The notes under the pieces were generated by a model. It made no database searches. It was not told the DNA's origin and saw nothing but the letters and a program-made list of their open reading frames with translations. 64,000 nucleotides of DNA from Paracoccus yibinensis (GTDB lineage Bacteria; Pseudomonadota; Alphaproteobacteria; Rhodobacterales; Rhodobacteraceae), in the NCBI RefSeq assembly GCF_030846195.1, contig NZ_JAVCWH010000003.1:400001-464000 (forward strand), read 5' to 3'. The position numbers were made by a program, and so were the translations under genes. Every line of letters starts with the position of its first letter. Position 1 is the stretch's first letter. Shown here piece after piece: positions 44,097-54,449 of this stretch.

Positions 44097-44678
44097 CTAT
44101 CGGGCGTCGGAACGACCGCGCCGGTCGCCGCGCAGGTTGGCGTAAAGCACATGGTTGCGCCACCGTCCGTCGATCTGCAGATAGCTTTGCGCGACGCCTT
44201 CATACTTGAAGCCCGACTTTTCCAGCACCCCGCGCGAGGCAGCGTTTTCCGGCAGGCATGCGGCCTCGATCCGCGACAGATCCAGGGCGGTGAAGGCATG
44301 ATGCACCAGCACGCCAATCGCCTCGCGCATGTAACCCTGCCGGGCGAAGGGTTGTCCGATCCAGTATCCGATGGTGCCCGATTGCGCGGGACCGCGGCGG
44401 ATGTTGTCCAGCGTGATCGCCCCCAGCAACACGCCGTCGCGGCGGACCAGGAACAAGGGCAGCGCCGTGCCCCCCCGGCTGGCGCGCGCGGCCCAATAGA
44501 CGCGATTGACAAAGCTTTTGCGCGACAGGTGGTCGGGCGACCAGACGGGTTCCCACGGCGTCAGGAAATCCCGGCTGGACTGGCGCAGGCCCGTCCAGGC
44601 ATGGAAATCCCCATGGGCAGGCAGGCGCAGCACGATCCGCTCGGTTTCCAAGCTTACGGGCCGCTGCCGCAGGAACAT
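44097..44678 (-). CDS. GNAT-family acetyltransferase (RimJ/RimL-like)
   Basis: A 193-residue acetyltransferase of the ribosomal-protein-modifying type: LETERIVLRLPAHGDFHAW at the N-terminus and GYWIGQPFARQGYMREAIGVLVHHAFTALDLSRIEAACLPEN (about 104-145). NAASRGVLEKSGFKYEG follows. RimJ/RimL members acetylate N-termini of ribosomal proteins, but the target here is unknown. Its ATG shares one base with the M16 peptidase stop (TGATG). Confidence 0.87.
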   Translation of the reverse strand: MFLRQRPVSLETERIVLRLPAHGDFHAWTGLRQSSRDFLTPWEPVWSPDHLSRKSFVNRVYWAARASRGGTALPLFLVRRDGVLLGAITLDNIRRGPAQSGTIGYWIGQPFARQGYMREAIGVLVHHAFTALDLSRIEAACLPENAASRGVLEKSGFKYEGVAQSYLQIDGRWRNHVLYANLRGDRRGRSDAR

Positions 44679-45952
44679 CAGGCGGCAAGCCTTTCAGCCA
44701 AGGATTCCCGGGCTGGCGCGGCCTTGACAGGTCCATACAGCGCCAGTGCCGGCCGAGCCCGTGCGATCAGGCCTTCGGCGTGGGCGCGCACCTCGGCCAC
44801 GGATACGGCCGCAATGCGGTCCGCAACCTCTGCGGCGTCGGGCACCCGGCCCCAGATCGCCAAGGTCCGCGCCATGCGTTCGGCCTGGGCCGAGGGGCTT
44901 TCCAGCGACATCAGCAGGCTTGCACGCAGCTGCGCCTTGGCGCGGGCGACCTCGGCCTCGGACATGTCGGCGGCGGCGCGCTTCACCTCGTCGATGGTCA
45001 GGGTGGCAAGGTCCGCCAGATCCTCGGCCCCCGTCCCGGCATAGATGGTCAGCATCCCGGTGTCGTCATGGAAGCCCGACTGCGCGAAGATCGTGTAGCA
45101 CAGGCCCCGTTCCTCGCGGATCTTCTGGAACAGGCGGGACGACATACCGCCGCCAAGCGCCGATGAAAAAATCTGCGCGGCATAGAAATCGGGCGCCAGA
45201 TAGCCCGGCCCTTCAAGCGCCAGGGCGAAATGGGCCTGTTCCAGCTTCTTGACCTTGCGGGTTTCCAGTCCCTGCCACCGGGCGGCTTCGCGCAGGGCCT
45301 GGGCCACGGGGGCCAGATGCCCGAAGGCGCGTTCGGCCAGCCGCACGATCCGGTCGTGATCGACCGCGCCCGCCGCCGCCACGATCATCTGGCCGGGGCC
45401 GTAGTTTTCGGCGACAAAGCCTGCCAGGTCGGCACGCCCGAAGCTGCTGACGCGTTCGGCAGGACCAAGGATCGTGCGGCCCATCGGCTGGTTGGGATAG
45501 GCAGCCTCTTGCAGCCAGTCGAAGATGATGTCGTCGGGCGTGTCCATCGACTGCCCGATTTCCTGCAGGATCACGCCGCGCTCGACCTCGATCTCTCGTT
45601 CGTCGAAGACCGGGTTCAGCACGATATCAGACATCACGTCAAAAGCCAGATCGACATCATCCTCCAGCACGCGGACGTAATAGGCCGTCGCATCGCGCGA
45701 GGTATAGGCGTTGATATAGCCGCCCACATCCTCGATCGCCTCGGCGATCTGCAGGGCGGTCCGCGTCGCGGTGCCCTTGAAGGCCATGTGTTCCAGGAAA
45801 TGGGCGATGCCGTTTTGTTCCGGGCGTTCGTTGCGCCCCCCCGCATTGACCCAGATCCCCAGGGCAGTGGAATGAAGCCCCGGCATCAGGCGCGTGGCGA
45901 TGCGCAAACCGTTGGGCAGGGTCGTGACGTGCAGGTTGGGGTCTTTGTTCAC
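44678..45952 (-). CDS. M16-family zinc peptidase (PqqL/MPP-beta-like)
   Basis: A 424-residue protein with the inverted zinc motif HFLEH (51-55) and the second glutamate in EREIEVERGVILQEIGQ (about 122-138). It resembles the mitochondrial processing peptidase beta subunit and the bacterial pepR gene product. The role in these bacteria is not established. It overlaps thrC by four bases and acts with the following acetyltransferase gene in the same operon. Confidence 0.9.
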   Translation of the reverse strand: MNKDPNLHVTTLPNGLRIATRLMPGLHSTALGIWVNAGGRNERPEQNGIAHFLEHMAFKGTATRTALQIAEAIEDVGGYINAYTSRDATAYYVRVLEDDVDLAFDVMSDIVLNPVFDEREIEVERGVILQEIGQSMDTPDDIIFDWLQEAAYPNQPMGRTILGPAERVSSFGRADLAGFVAENYGPGQMIVAAAGAVDHDRIVRLAERAFGHLAPVAQALREAARWQGLETRKVKKLEQAHFALALEGPGYLAPDFYAAQIFSSALGGGMSSRLFQKIREERGLCYTIFAQSGFHDDTGMLTIYAGTGAEDLADLATLTIDEVKRAAADMSEAEVARAKAQLRASLLMSLESPSAQAERMARTLAIWGRVPDAAEVADRIAAVSVAEVRAHAEGLIARARPALALYGPVKAAPARESLAERLAA

Positions 45953-47325
45953 TGGGTTCTCCGGTCAAGGATCAGCGATTTAAGCGCCTCGACGTCGTTT
46001 TCAACCCGCGTGACGCGTTCGGGCAGGTCGAACAGGGTCGCCATGTGCGGCGGCAGCGGCGGGCGCAGGCCGATGGCGGCTTCCACCGCGTCAGGGAACT
46101 TGGCCGGATGGGCGGTGGCCAGCGTCACCATGGGCACGCCGGGTTCGACATGCTGGCGCGCGACCGCCACGCCCACGGCGCTGTGCGGACACAGGATTTC
46201 GCCGGTCTCCGCGCGGATGGTGCGGATCATCGCCAGGGTCTGATCCTCGGACACGCGGCCCGACAGGTATTGCTCGCGCAGGGCCTGAAGCGCGCCCTGG
46301 CTGATGGTAAAGCCGCCTTGCTTCAATTCATCCATCAGTTGCCCGATGGCCGCCGTGTCGCCGCCATAGGCCAGATACAGCGCGCGTTCGAAGTTGGAAC
46401 TGACCTGGATGTCCATGGAGGGGCTGATGGACGGCTCGACCGTGCCCACCCGGTATTCGCCGGTGGTCAGCGCACGGTGCAGGATATCGTTCTGGTTCGT
46501 CGCCACGATCAGGCGGCGGATCGGCAGGCCCATGGCCCGCGCGATGGACCCCGCGAAGATGTCGCCGAAATTGCCGGTGGGAACGGTGAAGTCCGTCTCG
46601 CGCATCCCCAGACTGGCGCAGGCCGTGAAGTAATAGACGATCTGCGCCACCACGCGCGCCCAGTTGATGCTGTTGACGCCCGCCAGGCCCACCTGGTCGC
46701 GGAAGGCATGGTCGTTGAACAGGTCCTTCAGCCGCGCCTGGCAGTCGTCGAAATGCCCGGTTACGGCAAGCGCGTGAACATTGGCGGCGTCCGGCGTCGT
46801 CATCTGGCGGCGCTGCACCTCGGACACGCGGCCATGGGGGAACATGATGAAGACATCGACATTGTCGATGCCTTTGAAGGCCTCGATGGCCGCCGACCCG
46901 GTATCGCCCGAGGTCGCGCCGACGATGGTGATCCGCTGGCCCGATCGCTTCAGCGCGATCTCGAACAACTGGGCGATCAACTGCATCGCGAAGTCCTTGA
47001 AGGCCAGCGTCGGGCCGTGGAACAGTTCCAGCAGGTGATGGCCGGGGGCAAGCTGGCGCAGGGGCGCCTTGGCGCTGTGTTCGATGCGCCCATAGGCGCG
47101 GTCGATGGCACCGCGCAGTTCGGCGTCGGTGAAGCTGTCGCCGGTAAAGGGGCGGACGACGCGGAAGGCCACTTCTTCGTAAGGCAGGCCGTCGAGGTCG
47201 TTTAGTCCGCCGAATGCCGGGATCGTCTCGGGCAGGTACAAGCCGCCGTCACGGGCAAGGCCGGACAGCATCGCCCCTTCGAAGTTCAGCACCGGGGCCT
47301 GACCCCGCGTCGAGACGTAGCGCAT
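45949..47325 (-). CDS. thrC: Threonine synthase
   Basis: ThrC (458 residues) converts O-phospho-L-homoserine to threonine with PLP. The cofactor lysine is K110 in HGPTLAFKDFAMQ. MRYVSTRGQAP at the start and GATSGDTGSAAIEAFKG (about 140-156) are family signatures. It is a class 2 enzyme. It lies between surf1 and the M16 gene, the usual rhodobacterial arrangement. Confidence 0.95.
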   Translation of the reverse strand: MRYVSTRGQAPVLNFEGAMLSGLARDGGLYLPETIPAFGGLNDLDGLPYEEVAFRVVRPFTGDSFTDAELRGAIDRAYGRIEHSAKAPLRQLAPGHHLLELFHGPTLAFKDFAMQLIAQLFEIALKRSGQRITIVGATSGDTGSAAIEAFKGIDNVDVFIMFPHGRVSEVQRRQMTTPDAANVHALAVTGHFDDCQARLKDLFNDHAFRDQVGLAGVNSINWARVVAQIVYYFTACASLGMRETDFTVPTGNFGDIFAGSIARAMGLPIRRLIVATNQNDILHRALTTGEYRVGTVEPSISPSMDIQVSSNFERALYLAYGGDTAAIGQLMDELKQGGFTISQGALQALREQYLSGRVSEDQTLAMIRTIRAETGEILCPHSAVGVAVARQHVEPGVPMVTLATAHPAKFPDAVEAAIGLRPPLPPHMATLFDLPERVTRVENDVEALKSLILDRRTQ

Positions 47326-47335
47326 CCGTATTCCC

Positions 47336-48007
47336 TCAGTATTTCCGCTGCCTGATACGCCAGATCAGACCAAGTGTCATCCCTGCCCAGGTCGCGGCGA
47401 TCAGGAACCACTGGATCGCATAGGACAGGTGGTTGTTGGGTATCCCCTCGATGGCGACGGGGATCGGCTGGACCCCCTGGGCATCGCCTTCGACAAAGCT
47501 GGCGACCACCAGCACGGGTTCTGTGTCCAGCACCTCGGCCATGGCGGATACGTCGCGGGCGAACCAGATGTTTTCGTCCAGGTTCGGATCCGGCGTGGCA
47601 TTGCCCTTTTCATCGGGCCAATGCAGGTTGCCGCGGACGGTCAGCCGGGTGGGGCCGCGTTCCGCATGGCGCAGTTCCTGCGGAACGAAGCCACGGTCCA
47701 GCATGATCGCCCGCCCATCGTCCGTCACAAACCGCGACACGACCTGATAACCGCCGCCCTGTTCCTTGGTATGGGACAGCACGTCGATCTCGGCCCCCGT
47801 GGTGGTGCCGCTGACGGTGACGGGCAGATACTTCATCGACGGATCGATGGCGGCGGGCAAGGGCACCGGTTCGGCGTCGATGCTGGCCTGGATCTGTGTC
47901 AGCATGCCTTCCTTCCACTCCATCCGGCGCAGCTGCCACAGGCCAAGCTGGATCAGGATCGCGCAGCCGACGATGCCGAGGATCAGGGGAAACAGGATGC
48001 GGCGCAT
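47336..48007 (-). CDS. SURF1 family cytochrome oxidase assembly protein
   Basis: A 223-residue inner-membrane protein with one helix at each end (about 5-24 and 200-217) and a large periplasmic domain between, the SURF1 topology. It contains the family blocks FxLxxGxWQLxRMEWKE and the conserved DRGFVPQEL near residue 102. SURF1 binds heme a and inserts it in subunit I of cytochrome c oxidase. It sits in the oxidase cluster after ctaE. Confidence 0.9.
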   Translation of the reverse strand: MRRILFPLILGIVGCAILIQLGLWQLRRMEWKEGMLTQIQASIDAEPVPLPAAIDPSMKYLPVTVSGTTTGAEIDVLSHTKEQGGGYQVVSRFVTDDGRAIMLDRGFVPQELRHAERGPTRLTVRGNLHWPDEKGNATPDPNLDENIWFARDVSAMAEVLDTEPVLVVASFVEGDAQGVQPIPVAIEGIPNNHLSYAIQWFLIAATWAGMTLGLIWRIRQRKY

Positions 48008-48028
48008 GAGATGAAGCCAGTCGCAATG

Positions 48029-48056
48029 AAAAACGCGCGGGGTCCGCCCCCGCGCG
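48029..48056 (-). terminator. Intrinsic terminator after ctaE
   Basis: On the minus strand CGCGCGGGG (48056-48048) pairs with CCCCGCGCG (48042-48034), followed by TTTTT. It separates ctaE from surf1. Confidence 0.75.
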
Positions 48057-48079
48057 CTGTGTGTCAGGTCAGGCGGGGA

Positions 48080-48910
48080 TCAGCTGCCCCAGACATAGAC
48101 CACGGCGAACAGGAACAGCCAGACCACATCGACGAAGTGCCAGTACCAGGCGGCCGCCTCGAAGCCCACGTGCTTTTCCTGGCTCATCTGGCCATTCAGC
48201 AGACGCAGCAGGCAGACCGCCAGGAAGATCGTGCCGATGATGACGTGGAAGCCGTGGAAGCCCGTCGCGAGATAGAAGGCGCTGGCATAGGAGGTGTCCG
48301 CCAGACCAAAGGCCGCGTGGCTGTATTCATAGGCTTGCAGGAACGAGAAGATCACGCCCAGGACCACCGCGACGATCAGCCCGTTGATGGTCGTCTTGCG
48401 GTCGTTGTCGTGGACAAGCGCGTGATGCGCCCAGGTCACGGCCACGCCCGACAGAAGCAGGATCAGCGTGTTGATGAAGGGCAGATGCCAGGGATCGAAG
48501 GTGACGATCCCTTCCGGCGGCCAGACGCCGTCCTTGATGGGGCTTTCCGGTCCCATCGGATACATCGCGTTCTTGATGAAGTTCCAGAACCAGGCGACGA
48601 AGAACATCACCTCGGAGATGATGAACAGGATGAAGCCGTATTGCAGGCCGATGCGCACCACCGGGGTATGATCGCCGGCCTGGCTTTCGCGGATCACGTC
48701 CGCCCACCAGCTGTACATCACATACAGCACGCCGACAAAGCCGATCAGCGCCAGCCAGGGTCCATCGACGGGAATGCCAAACAGGGTGACATCACCCGCG
48801 TGCATCCAGCCCACCGCGCCATAGAGCATGAAGAAGGCCGAGATGGCAGCGACGAAGGGCCAGATCGACGGCGGAAGGATATGGTAATCGTGGTTCTTTG
48901 CGTGCGCCAT
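48080..48910 (-). CDS. ctaE: Cytochrome c oxidase subunit III
   Basis: A 276-residue membrane protein with seven helices, subunit III of the aa3-type oxidase. [19 protein letters not shown] at the start and [22 protein letters not shown] in the middle are very close to the Paracoccus denitrificans protein as recalled. [26 protein letters not shown] is also near-identical to it. I chose the ATG at 48910, since the longer frame before it is out of family. Confidence 0.96.
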   Translation of the reverse strand: MAHAKNHDYHILPPSIWPFVAAISAFFMLYGAVGWMHAGDVTLFGIPVDGPWLALIGFVGVLYVMYSWWADVIRESQAGDHTPVVRIGLQYGFILFIISEVMFFVAWFWNFIKNAMYPMGPESPIKDGVWPPEGIVTFDPWHLPFINTLILLLSGVAVTWAHHALVHDNDRKTTINGLIVAVVLGVIFSFLQAYEYSHAAFGLADTSYASAFYLATGFHGFHVIIGTIFLAVCLLRLLNGQMSQEKHVGFEAAAWYWHFVDVVWLFLFAVVYVWGS

Positions 48911-48938
48911 GAGCTGTCCCCGTCGGCTCCTCAAGTAT

Positions 48939-49511
48939 TCAATTGACGTTATCGGCCGGCTTGGCGTCAAGCGCCGCCTGCTTCGGCTCGGTCCGGTGGA
49001 AGGTATAGGACAGGGTGATGTCCCTGATCCAGCTTGCATCGCGGTCCTTGATCAGTTCCGGGTCCACATAGAAGCTGACCGGCATCTCGATCCGCTCGCC
49101 CGGCTGCAAGGTCTGTTCCGTGAAGCAGAAGCACTCGATCTTGCTGAAGTAATAGCCCGTCACTTCCGGCGCGACGTTATAGCTGGCGGTGCCGGTGATG
49201 GGCACGTCCGAATTGTTGATCGCCTCATAGAAGGCCAGGCCATTCTCGCCCAGCTTGACCTCCATGCTGGTCTGCATGGGGCGGAAGGTCCATTCCAGGT
49301 TCTTGTCCACATTGGCGTCGAAGCGCACGCGGATCGTTTCGTCCAGAACCTGATCGGGCGCGGCCGCGGCGACCTGCGTGGTGCCGCCAAAGCCCGTAAC
49401 GCGGCAGAACCAGTCATAAAAGGGAACGGCGGCCCAGGCGAGGGCGCCCATCGTGACGACGACCCCCACCAGCCAGGTCACGGTCTTCGTTTCGGGGGAC
49501 ATGCGGCTCAT
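48939..49511 (-). CDS. ctaG: Cytochrome c oxidase assembly protein CtaG/Cox11
   Basis: A 190-residue periplasmic copper chaperone anchored by one N-terminal helix (about 10-30). The copper motif CFCF lies at 127-130 and the following [19 protein letters not shown] is typical. It delivers CuB to subunit I. It overlaps the small upstream ORF by four bases. Confidence 0.94.
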   Translation of the reverse strand: MSRMSPETKTVTWLVGVVVTMGALAWAAVPFYDWFCRVTGFGGTTQVAAAAPDQVLDETIRVRFDANVDKNLEWTFRPMQTSMEVKLGENGLAFYEAINNSDVPITGTASYNVAPEVTGYYFSKIECFCFTEQTLQPGERIEMPVSFYVDPELIKDRDASWIRDITLSYTFHRTEPKQAALDAKPADNVN

Positions 49512-49702
49512 GGGCGCGGCTCCTCGCCAGGAAGTTCCGACACGCGGGGCTGATGATCGAACGCCTCCAGCATGTCACCCTGCTGCACCTTGACCACGGT
49601 CAGACCGAAGACCAGGGCGACAAAGGCCACCAGCACCAACCCCAGTCCGACATTGCGGGACCGGCGGCGCTTGTGGATTTCGTGTTCGGCGTTCAGCGGC
49701 AT
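49508..49702 (-). CDS. Small single-helix protein of the oxidase cluster (CoxF-like)
   Basis: A 64-residue protein from [14 protein letters not shown] with one membrane helix (about 16-38). The position between ctaB and ctaG is where rhodobacterial clusters carry a CoxF-like ORF with little known function. The start shares one base with the ctaB stop (TAATG) and its stop overlaps ctaG, so it is certainly translated with them. Confidence 0.75.
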   Translation of the reverse strand: MPLNAEHEIHKRRRSRNVGLGLVLVAFVALVFGLTVVKVQQGDMLEAFDHQPRVSELPGEEPRP

Positions 49703-50619
49703 TACCAGCCCCCCGTCCAATGCTGCACCAGAAGGGCCGTGAAGTGCAGGAACAGGTAATAGAGCGACAGCTTGAAGACGCGCTTTTCGACGGCATAGCC
49801 ATCGGCGACGGCCGTTTCCTCGGACCGGCGCAGGATCTGCCAGCCGCCATGGATGAACAGCGCGTTCAGCACGATCGACGCCGCCAGATAGACCGGCCCT
49901 CCGACCGAGGTCAGACCCAGCCAGATGGCAAAGGGCGCCAGCACCAGCGTATAGGCGAAGATATGGCGGCGCGTTGCCGGGCGGCCATGGGTGACCGTCA
50001 GCATCGGCACCTTGGCATTGTGATAGTCGGACTTCATGAACAGCGCGAGCGCCCAGAAATGCGGCGGCGTCCAGAAGAAGATCAGTGCGAACATCAGCAG
50101 CGATTCGATGCTGATCCCGCCCGTGGCGCAGGCCCAGCCGATCATCGGGGGGAAGGCACCGGCCGCGCCCCCGATCACGATGTTCTGCGGCGTCCAGCGT
50201 TTCAGCCAGATCGTATAGACCACGGCATAGAAGAAGATCGTGAAGGCCAGGAAGCCTGCGGCAAACCAGTTCGCCGCCAGCCCCAGCATCATCACCGCAA
50301 AGCCCGCAAGGATCAGGCCCAGCGACAGCGCGGCGCCCCCTTCGATCCGGCCAGCAGGGATCGGGCGGTCCTGCGTGCGCCGCATCACCGCGTCGATGTC
50401 GGCGTCATACCACATGTTCAGCGCGCCCGACGCCCCGCCGCCAAGCGCGATGAACAGGACCGAGCAGAAGGCGATAAAGGGATGCACATCGACCGGCGCG
50501 ACCAACAGGCCGACGAAGGCCGTGAAGACGACCAGCGACATCACCCGCGGCTTCAGCAGCGCGACGAAATCGCGGAACTCGGCCTCGGGGGCGCCTTCAT
50601 AGGTGTTGATGTCGGTCAT
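49702..50619 (-). CDS. ctaB: Heme O synthase (protoheme IX farnesyltransferase)
   Basis: CtaB (305 residues) attaches a farnesyl group to heme b, making heme O for oxidases. It is a UbiA-type membrane prenyltransferase with about nine helices. The first Asp-rich motif reads [19 protein letters not shown] (about 88-106). The start MTDINTYEG at 50619 fits; the upstream extension overlaps ctaC. It lies between ctaC and ctaG. Confidence 0.95.
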   Translation of the reverse strand: MTDINTYEGAPEAEFRDFVALLKPRVMSLVVFTAFVGLLVAPVDVHPFIAFCSVLFIALGGGASGALNMWYDADIDAVMRRTQDRPIPAGRIEGGAALSLGLILAGFAVMMLGLAANWFAAGFLAFTIFFYAVVYTIWLKRWTPQNIVIGGAAGAFPPMIGWACATGGISIESLLMFALIFFWTPPHFWALALFMKSDYHNAKVPMLTVTHGRPATRRHIFAYTLVLAPFAIWLGLTSVGGPVYLAASIVLNALFIHGGWQILRRSEETAVADGYAVEKRVFKLSLYYLFLHFTALLVQHWTGGW

Positions 50620-50659
50620 CTCGTCTTCGGTCTGGCTTTGTCGCTGGTCAGGCCGACGG

Positions 50660-51565
50660 TCAGTCGGCCTTGGCCACCTGAACATCGGCCGCGGTGGATT
50701 CCACGGCTGCGGTTGCAGGTGCGCCTTCCAGGGTTCCCCCCTGCTCGGCGACCCATTGGGCATAGACTTCGGGGCTGACCGCCTTCACGACGATCGGCAT
50801 ATAGGCGTGGTTGATGCCGCACAACTCGCTGCACTGGCCGAAATAGACCCCTTCCTGGTCCACATTGAACCAGGCCTGTGCGATGCGGCCCGGAACGGCG
50901 TCTTGCTTCACGGCGAAGGCGGGGATGGTCCAGCTGTGGATCACGTCGTTCGCGGTCACCTGCAGCAGGACTGTCTGGCCGACCGGCACGACCACGGCGG
51001 TGTCGGTGGCCAGCAGGTATTCATCCTCGGAATAGCCGTAATCCGCCAGTTCTTCCCTGGTCAGCATGATCGAATCGAAGCTGATCCCGTTTTCGGGATA
51101 TTCATAGGACCAGTACCACTGGTTGCCGATGGCCTTGATCACCACGTCGGGATCGGCCGGCATTTCCTGGCTGCGGAACAGCGCGGGCAATGAAAACGCG
51201 CCGATCGTCACCAGAATCAGCACGGGGACCAGCGTCCAGGCAATCTCCAGCGGCGTGTTGTGCGTGAACCTGGCCGGCACTGGGTTCGACCGCTTGTTAT
51301 AGCGCAGGATCACGATCAGCAGCAGCGCGCAGACCACAACCGTGATCACGGTGATGATGATCAGCACGAAGTGATCCAGCCACTGCTGGTCGCGGGCCAG
51401 TTCGGTCGCCGCCGGCTGGAAATTCACGCCGCGCGGTTCGGGCTTGCCGATCACGGGCAGTTCACCCAACACATCCTGCGCAAAGGCCGACCCGGCTACC
51501 ATTCCCGCCGTCGCAAGCCCGGAAGCTGCCGCGACTGTCCGGCGAATCATCGCTATTGCCATCAT
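50660..51565 (-). CDS. ctaC: Cytochrome c oxidase subunit II
   Basis: A 301-residue subunit carrying the CuA centre: His210, Cys245, Cys249, His253 and Met256, with the [13 protein letters not shown] motif. A signal sequence (cleaved near AFAQ, residue 30) and two membrane helices (about 66-88 and 108-128) precede the periplasmic domain. [12 protein letters not shown] and [21 protein letters not shown] match Paracoccus CtaC closely. It begins the cluster and is divergent from tldD. Confidence 0.96.
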   Translation of the reverse strand: MMAIAMIRRTVAAASGLATAGMVAGSAFAQDVLGELPVIGKPEPRGVNFQPAATELARDQQWLDHFVLIIITVITVVVCALLLIVILRYNKRSNPVPARFTHNTPLEIAWTLVPVLILVTIGAFSLPALFRSQEMPADPDVVIKAIGNQWYWSYEYPENGISFDSIMLTREELADYGYSEDEYLLATDTAVVVPVGQTVLLQVTANDVIHSWTIPAFAVKQDAVPGRIAQAWFNVDQEGVYFGQCSELCGINHAYMPIVVKAVSPEVYAQWVAEQGGTLEGAPATAAVESTAADVQVAKAD

Positions 51566-51734
51566 CCCATCCCGTTATCCTGGCGCGGCCGCGCGACCGC
51601 AGGGCGCCCAAGGGCGGCCCTTTTCCTTTAACAATCTCCGTTCTATGACCATATCTCGACCCCACGGGCAAGTGATACATAAGCCTGCCTCTGCAAATTA
51701 CCGGCATTGGGCCGCCAGAAGGATGAACCCCGCC

Positions 51735-53156
51735 ATGAGCCGAACCCCCTTCGATCCCTTCGCGACCAACCTGGACCGCGACCGCGCCCTGGCGATCCTG
51801 CGCGAAGCGACAGCGGGGGCCGAGGATGGAGAGCTGTTCCTTGAACATACGGTGTCTGAATCGCTGGTGTTCGACGACGGGCGGCTGCGCAATTCGGGCT
51901 ATACCGCCGAGCAGGGCTTCGGGTTGCGGGCCGTGCGCAGCGAGGTGACGGGCTATGCCCATTCGACCGAGATTTCCGAACCCGCCCTTCGCCGCGCGGC
52001 GGAAACCGCGCGGCTTGCGGTGGGCCAGGGCGGCGGCGTGATGGCGCCTGCCGCACCCATGAAGGTCCAGCCGCTCTATATGGCTGCGGACCCGGCTGAA
52101 GGAATTCCTTTCGCCCAACGGATCGAGCTTCTGCGCCAGATCGACGATTACGCCCGCTCGCGCGATCCTCGCGTGGTGCAGGTGACCGTTTCTCTTGCCT
52201 CGTCCCTGCAACAGGTGGCGATCCTGCGGCCCGAGGGGGGATTGGTGACGGATATCCGCCCGATGGCGCGGCTGAATGTCAGCGTGATCGTGGAAAACAA
52301 CGACCGTCGCGAATCCGGCGGCCATGGCGGCGGCGGGCGCGTGTCGCTGGCGGGCCTGATGGATCCGGCCCACTGGCAGCCCGCCGTGGACGAGGCCCTG
52401 CGGATCGCCTTGGTCAACCTTCGGTCCGTTCCTGCCCCTGCCGGTGTCATGGACGTGGTGCTTGGCCCCGGCTGGCCCGGCATCCTGTTGCACGAGGCGG
52501 TGGGCCACGGGCTTGAAGGCGATTTCAACCGCAAGAAGGCAAGCGCATTCGCCGGGTTGATGGGACAACGTGTCGCAGCCCCCGGCGTGACCGTGGTCGA
52601 TGACGGCACCATCCCTGACAGGCGCGGCAGCATCGGCGTCGATGACGAGGGCATGCCCCCTGCCCGAAACGTGCTGATCGAGGACGGGATTCTCGTCGGC
52701 TACATGCAGGATCGCCAGAACGCCCGGCTGATGGGGGTGGACCCGACCGGCAACGGCCGGCGGCAAGGCTTCTCGCACGCGCCGATGCCGCGCATGACCA
52801 ACACCTATATGCCCGGCGGCGACGCGGACCCGGCGGCGATCCTCGCCGACCTGAAGGACGGCATCTATGCCGTGGGCTTTGGCGGCGGCCAGGTGGACAT
52901 CACCAACGGCAAGTTCGTGTTTTCCTGCACCGAGGCTTACCGCGTGAAGGACGGCGTGGTCGGCGACCCGATCCGCGGGGCCACGCTGATCGGCGACGGC
53001 GCAACCGCGCTGCAACAGGTGCGCGCCATCGGCAACGACATGGCGCTGGATCCGGGCATCGGCAATTGCGGCAAGCAGGGCCAGTGGGTGCCGGTGGGCG
53101 TGGGCCAGCCGACGCTGCTGATCGGCGGGCTGACGGTGGGCGGCTCGGCCGCGTAG
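51735..53156 (+). CDS. tldD: Metalloprotease TldD
   Basis: TldD (473 residues from this start) pairs with TldE in a metalloprotease that trims peptides and matures certain toxins and modified peptides. The HExxxH zinc motif is HEAVGH (253-258), in GPGWPGILLHEAVGHGLEGD. Ends with the usual GQ-rich tail. An in-frame ATG at 51723 is a possible earlier start, but it overlaps the AAGGA site used for 51735. It is divergent from ctaC. A TldE gene is not in the window. Confidence 0.92.
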   Translation: MSRTPFDPFATNLDRDRALAILREATAGAEDGELFLEHTVSESLVFDDGRLRNSGYTAEQGFGLRAVRSEVTGYAHSTEISEPALRRAAETARLAVGQGGGVMAPAAPMKVQPLYMAADPAEGIPFAQRIELLRQIDDYARSRDPRVVQVTVSLASSLQQVAILRPEGGLVTDIRPMARLNVSVIVENNDRRESGGHGGGGRVSLAGLMDPAHWQPAVDEALRIALVNLRSVPAPAGVMDVVLGPGWPGILLHEAVGHGLEGDFNRKKASAFAGLMGQRVAAPGVTVVDDGTIPDRRGSIGVDDEGMPPARNVLIEDGILVGYMQDRQNARLMGVDPTGNGRRQGFSHAPMPRMTNTYMPGGDADPAAILADLKDGIYAVGFGGGQVDITNGKFVFSCTEAYRVKDGVVGDPIRGATLIGDGATALQQVRAIGNDMALDPGIGNCGKQGQWVPVGVGQPTLLIGGLTVGGSAA

Positions 53157-53222
53157 GGGTCGCTAACCAGTTGTTAACCGCTGCGGCGTAATGCTGATTC
53201 CCGGACAAGGGCCGGAGGCAGC

Positions 53223-54353
53223 ATGGATACCGGACATCTTCCTTTCGATACGCGCCGCGCGCAGGACGACGACCTGTCGGTGCTGCGCCTGATCCGGTCG
53301 CGCCGGGTGGGACCGGCGACCTATCACCGGCTGGTGGCGGAACACGGCAGCGCGCGGGCTGCACTGGATGCACTGCCCGAGATCGCGGCGGCGGCGGGCA
53401 TCGCCGGTTATGAGGTCTGCCCCGAAGGTGTTGCGGCCGCCGAACTGGCGGCGGGGCGCAAATGCGGCGCCCGGCTGATCCGCATCGATTCGCCCCTTTA
53501 TCCCTCCGCGCTGCGCGAGATCGACGGGGCACCACCGATCCTGTGGGTCCGCGGCGATCCGTCATGGCTGTCCAGGAATCCTGTGGCGGTGATCGGGGCG
53601 CGCAACGCCTCGTCGCTGGGGCTGCGGATGGCGCGCGGCATGGCGACGGGCCTGGGGGAAGCGGGCCATACCGTTGTTGCGGGCCTGGCGCGCGGGATCG
53701 ACACCGCAGCCCATAACGCGGCCCTGCCCACCGGCACGATCGCGGTTATGGCCGGGGGCGTCGATGTGATCTATCCGGCGGAAAACGTCATCCTGGCCGC
53801 GCAGATCGCCGAAAAAGGCGCGCTTGTGTCCGAACAGCCGCCCGGCACCGAACCGCAGGCCCGCCATTTCCCGACCCGCAACCGCATCGTCTCGGGTCTG
53901 TCGCAAGCCGTCGTGGTGATCGAGGCCGCGCATCGGTCGGGCACGCTGATCACGGCCAAGAACGCGCTTGACCAGGGACGCGAGGTCATGGCCGTGCCGG
54001 GGCATCCGATGGACGCCCGCGCGGGTGGCTGCAACCAGTTGATCCGCGACGGCGCGATCCTGGTGCGCAACTCGGCCGATGTCTGCACGGCGCTTGGCCA
54101 GGAGCCAGAGCTTGCCGGAATGGCCGAGGCGCCCGCGGCCCCGGCGCTGTCCCCTGCCCTGCGTCCCGAACCCGCCGATCCGGCGCAGATCGAGGCGCGG
54201 ATCCTGTCCCGCCTCGGGCCTTCGCCCTCGGATGAAAACGACGTGATCCGCGACCTGGGCCTGCCGGCCGCTGCGGCAAGTGCGGCGATCCTGTCGCTGG
54301 AATTGCAGGGCCGACTGCTGCGGGTGCCGGGCGGGCGGCTGGCACTTGGCTGA
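53223..54353 (+). CDS. dprA: DNA processing protein DprA
   Basis: DprA (376 residues) binds incoming single-stranded DNA and loads RecA during transformation. The Rossmann-like core shows VAVIGARNASSLGLRMARGMATGLGEAGHTVVAGLARGIDTAAHNAAL. GVDVIYPAENVIL and FPTRNRIVSGLSQAVVVIEAAHRSGTLITAKNALDQGREVMAVPG follow. A C-terminal winged-helix domain (DENDVIRDLGLPAAAASAAILSLELQGRL) is present. It is 96 bases upstream of topA. Confidence 0.94.
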   Translation: MDTGHLPFDTRRAQDDDLSVLRLIRSRRVGPATYHRLVAEHGSARAALDALPEIAAAAGIAGYEVCPEGVAAAELAAGRKCGARLIRIDSPLYPSALREIDGAPPILWVRGDPSWLSRNPVAVIGARNASSLGLRMARGMATGLGEAGHTVVAGLARGIDTAAHNAALPTGTIAVMAGGVDVIYPAENVILAAQIAEKGALVSEQPPGTEPQARHFPTRNRIVSGLSQAVVVIEAAHRSGTLITAKNALDQGREVMAVPGHPMDARAGGCNQLIRDGAILVRNSADVCTALGQEPELAGMAEAPAAPALSPALRPEPADPAQIEARILSRLGPSPSDENDVIRDLGLPAAAASAAILSLELQGRLLRVPGGRLALG

Positions 54354-54449
54354 CGGCCGCACACGCGGCGGGTGATTTCCGCAGGTTGACACTGGCAGGC
54401 CCCGGACCCATGTTCCCGGCCCATCGCAAAGGTGCCCTCGAGGTTAAGA

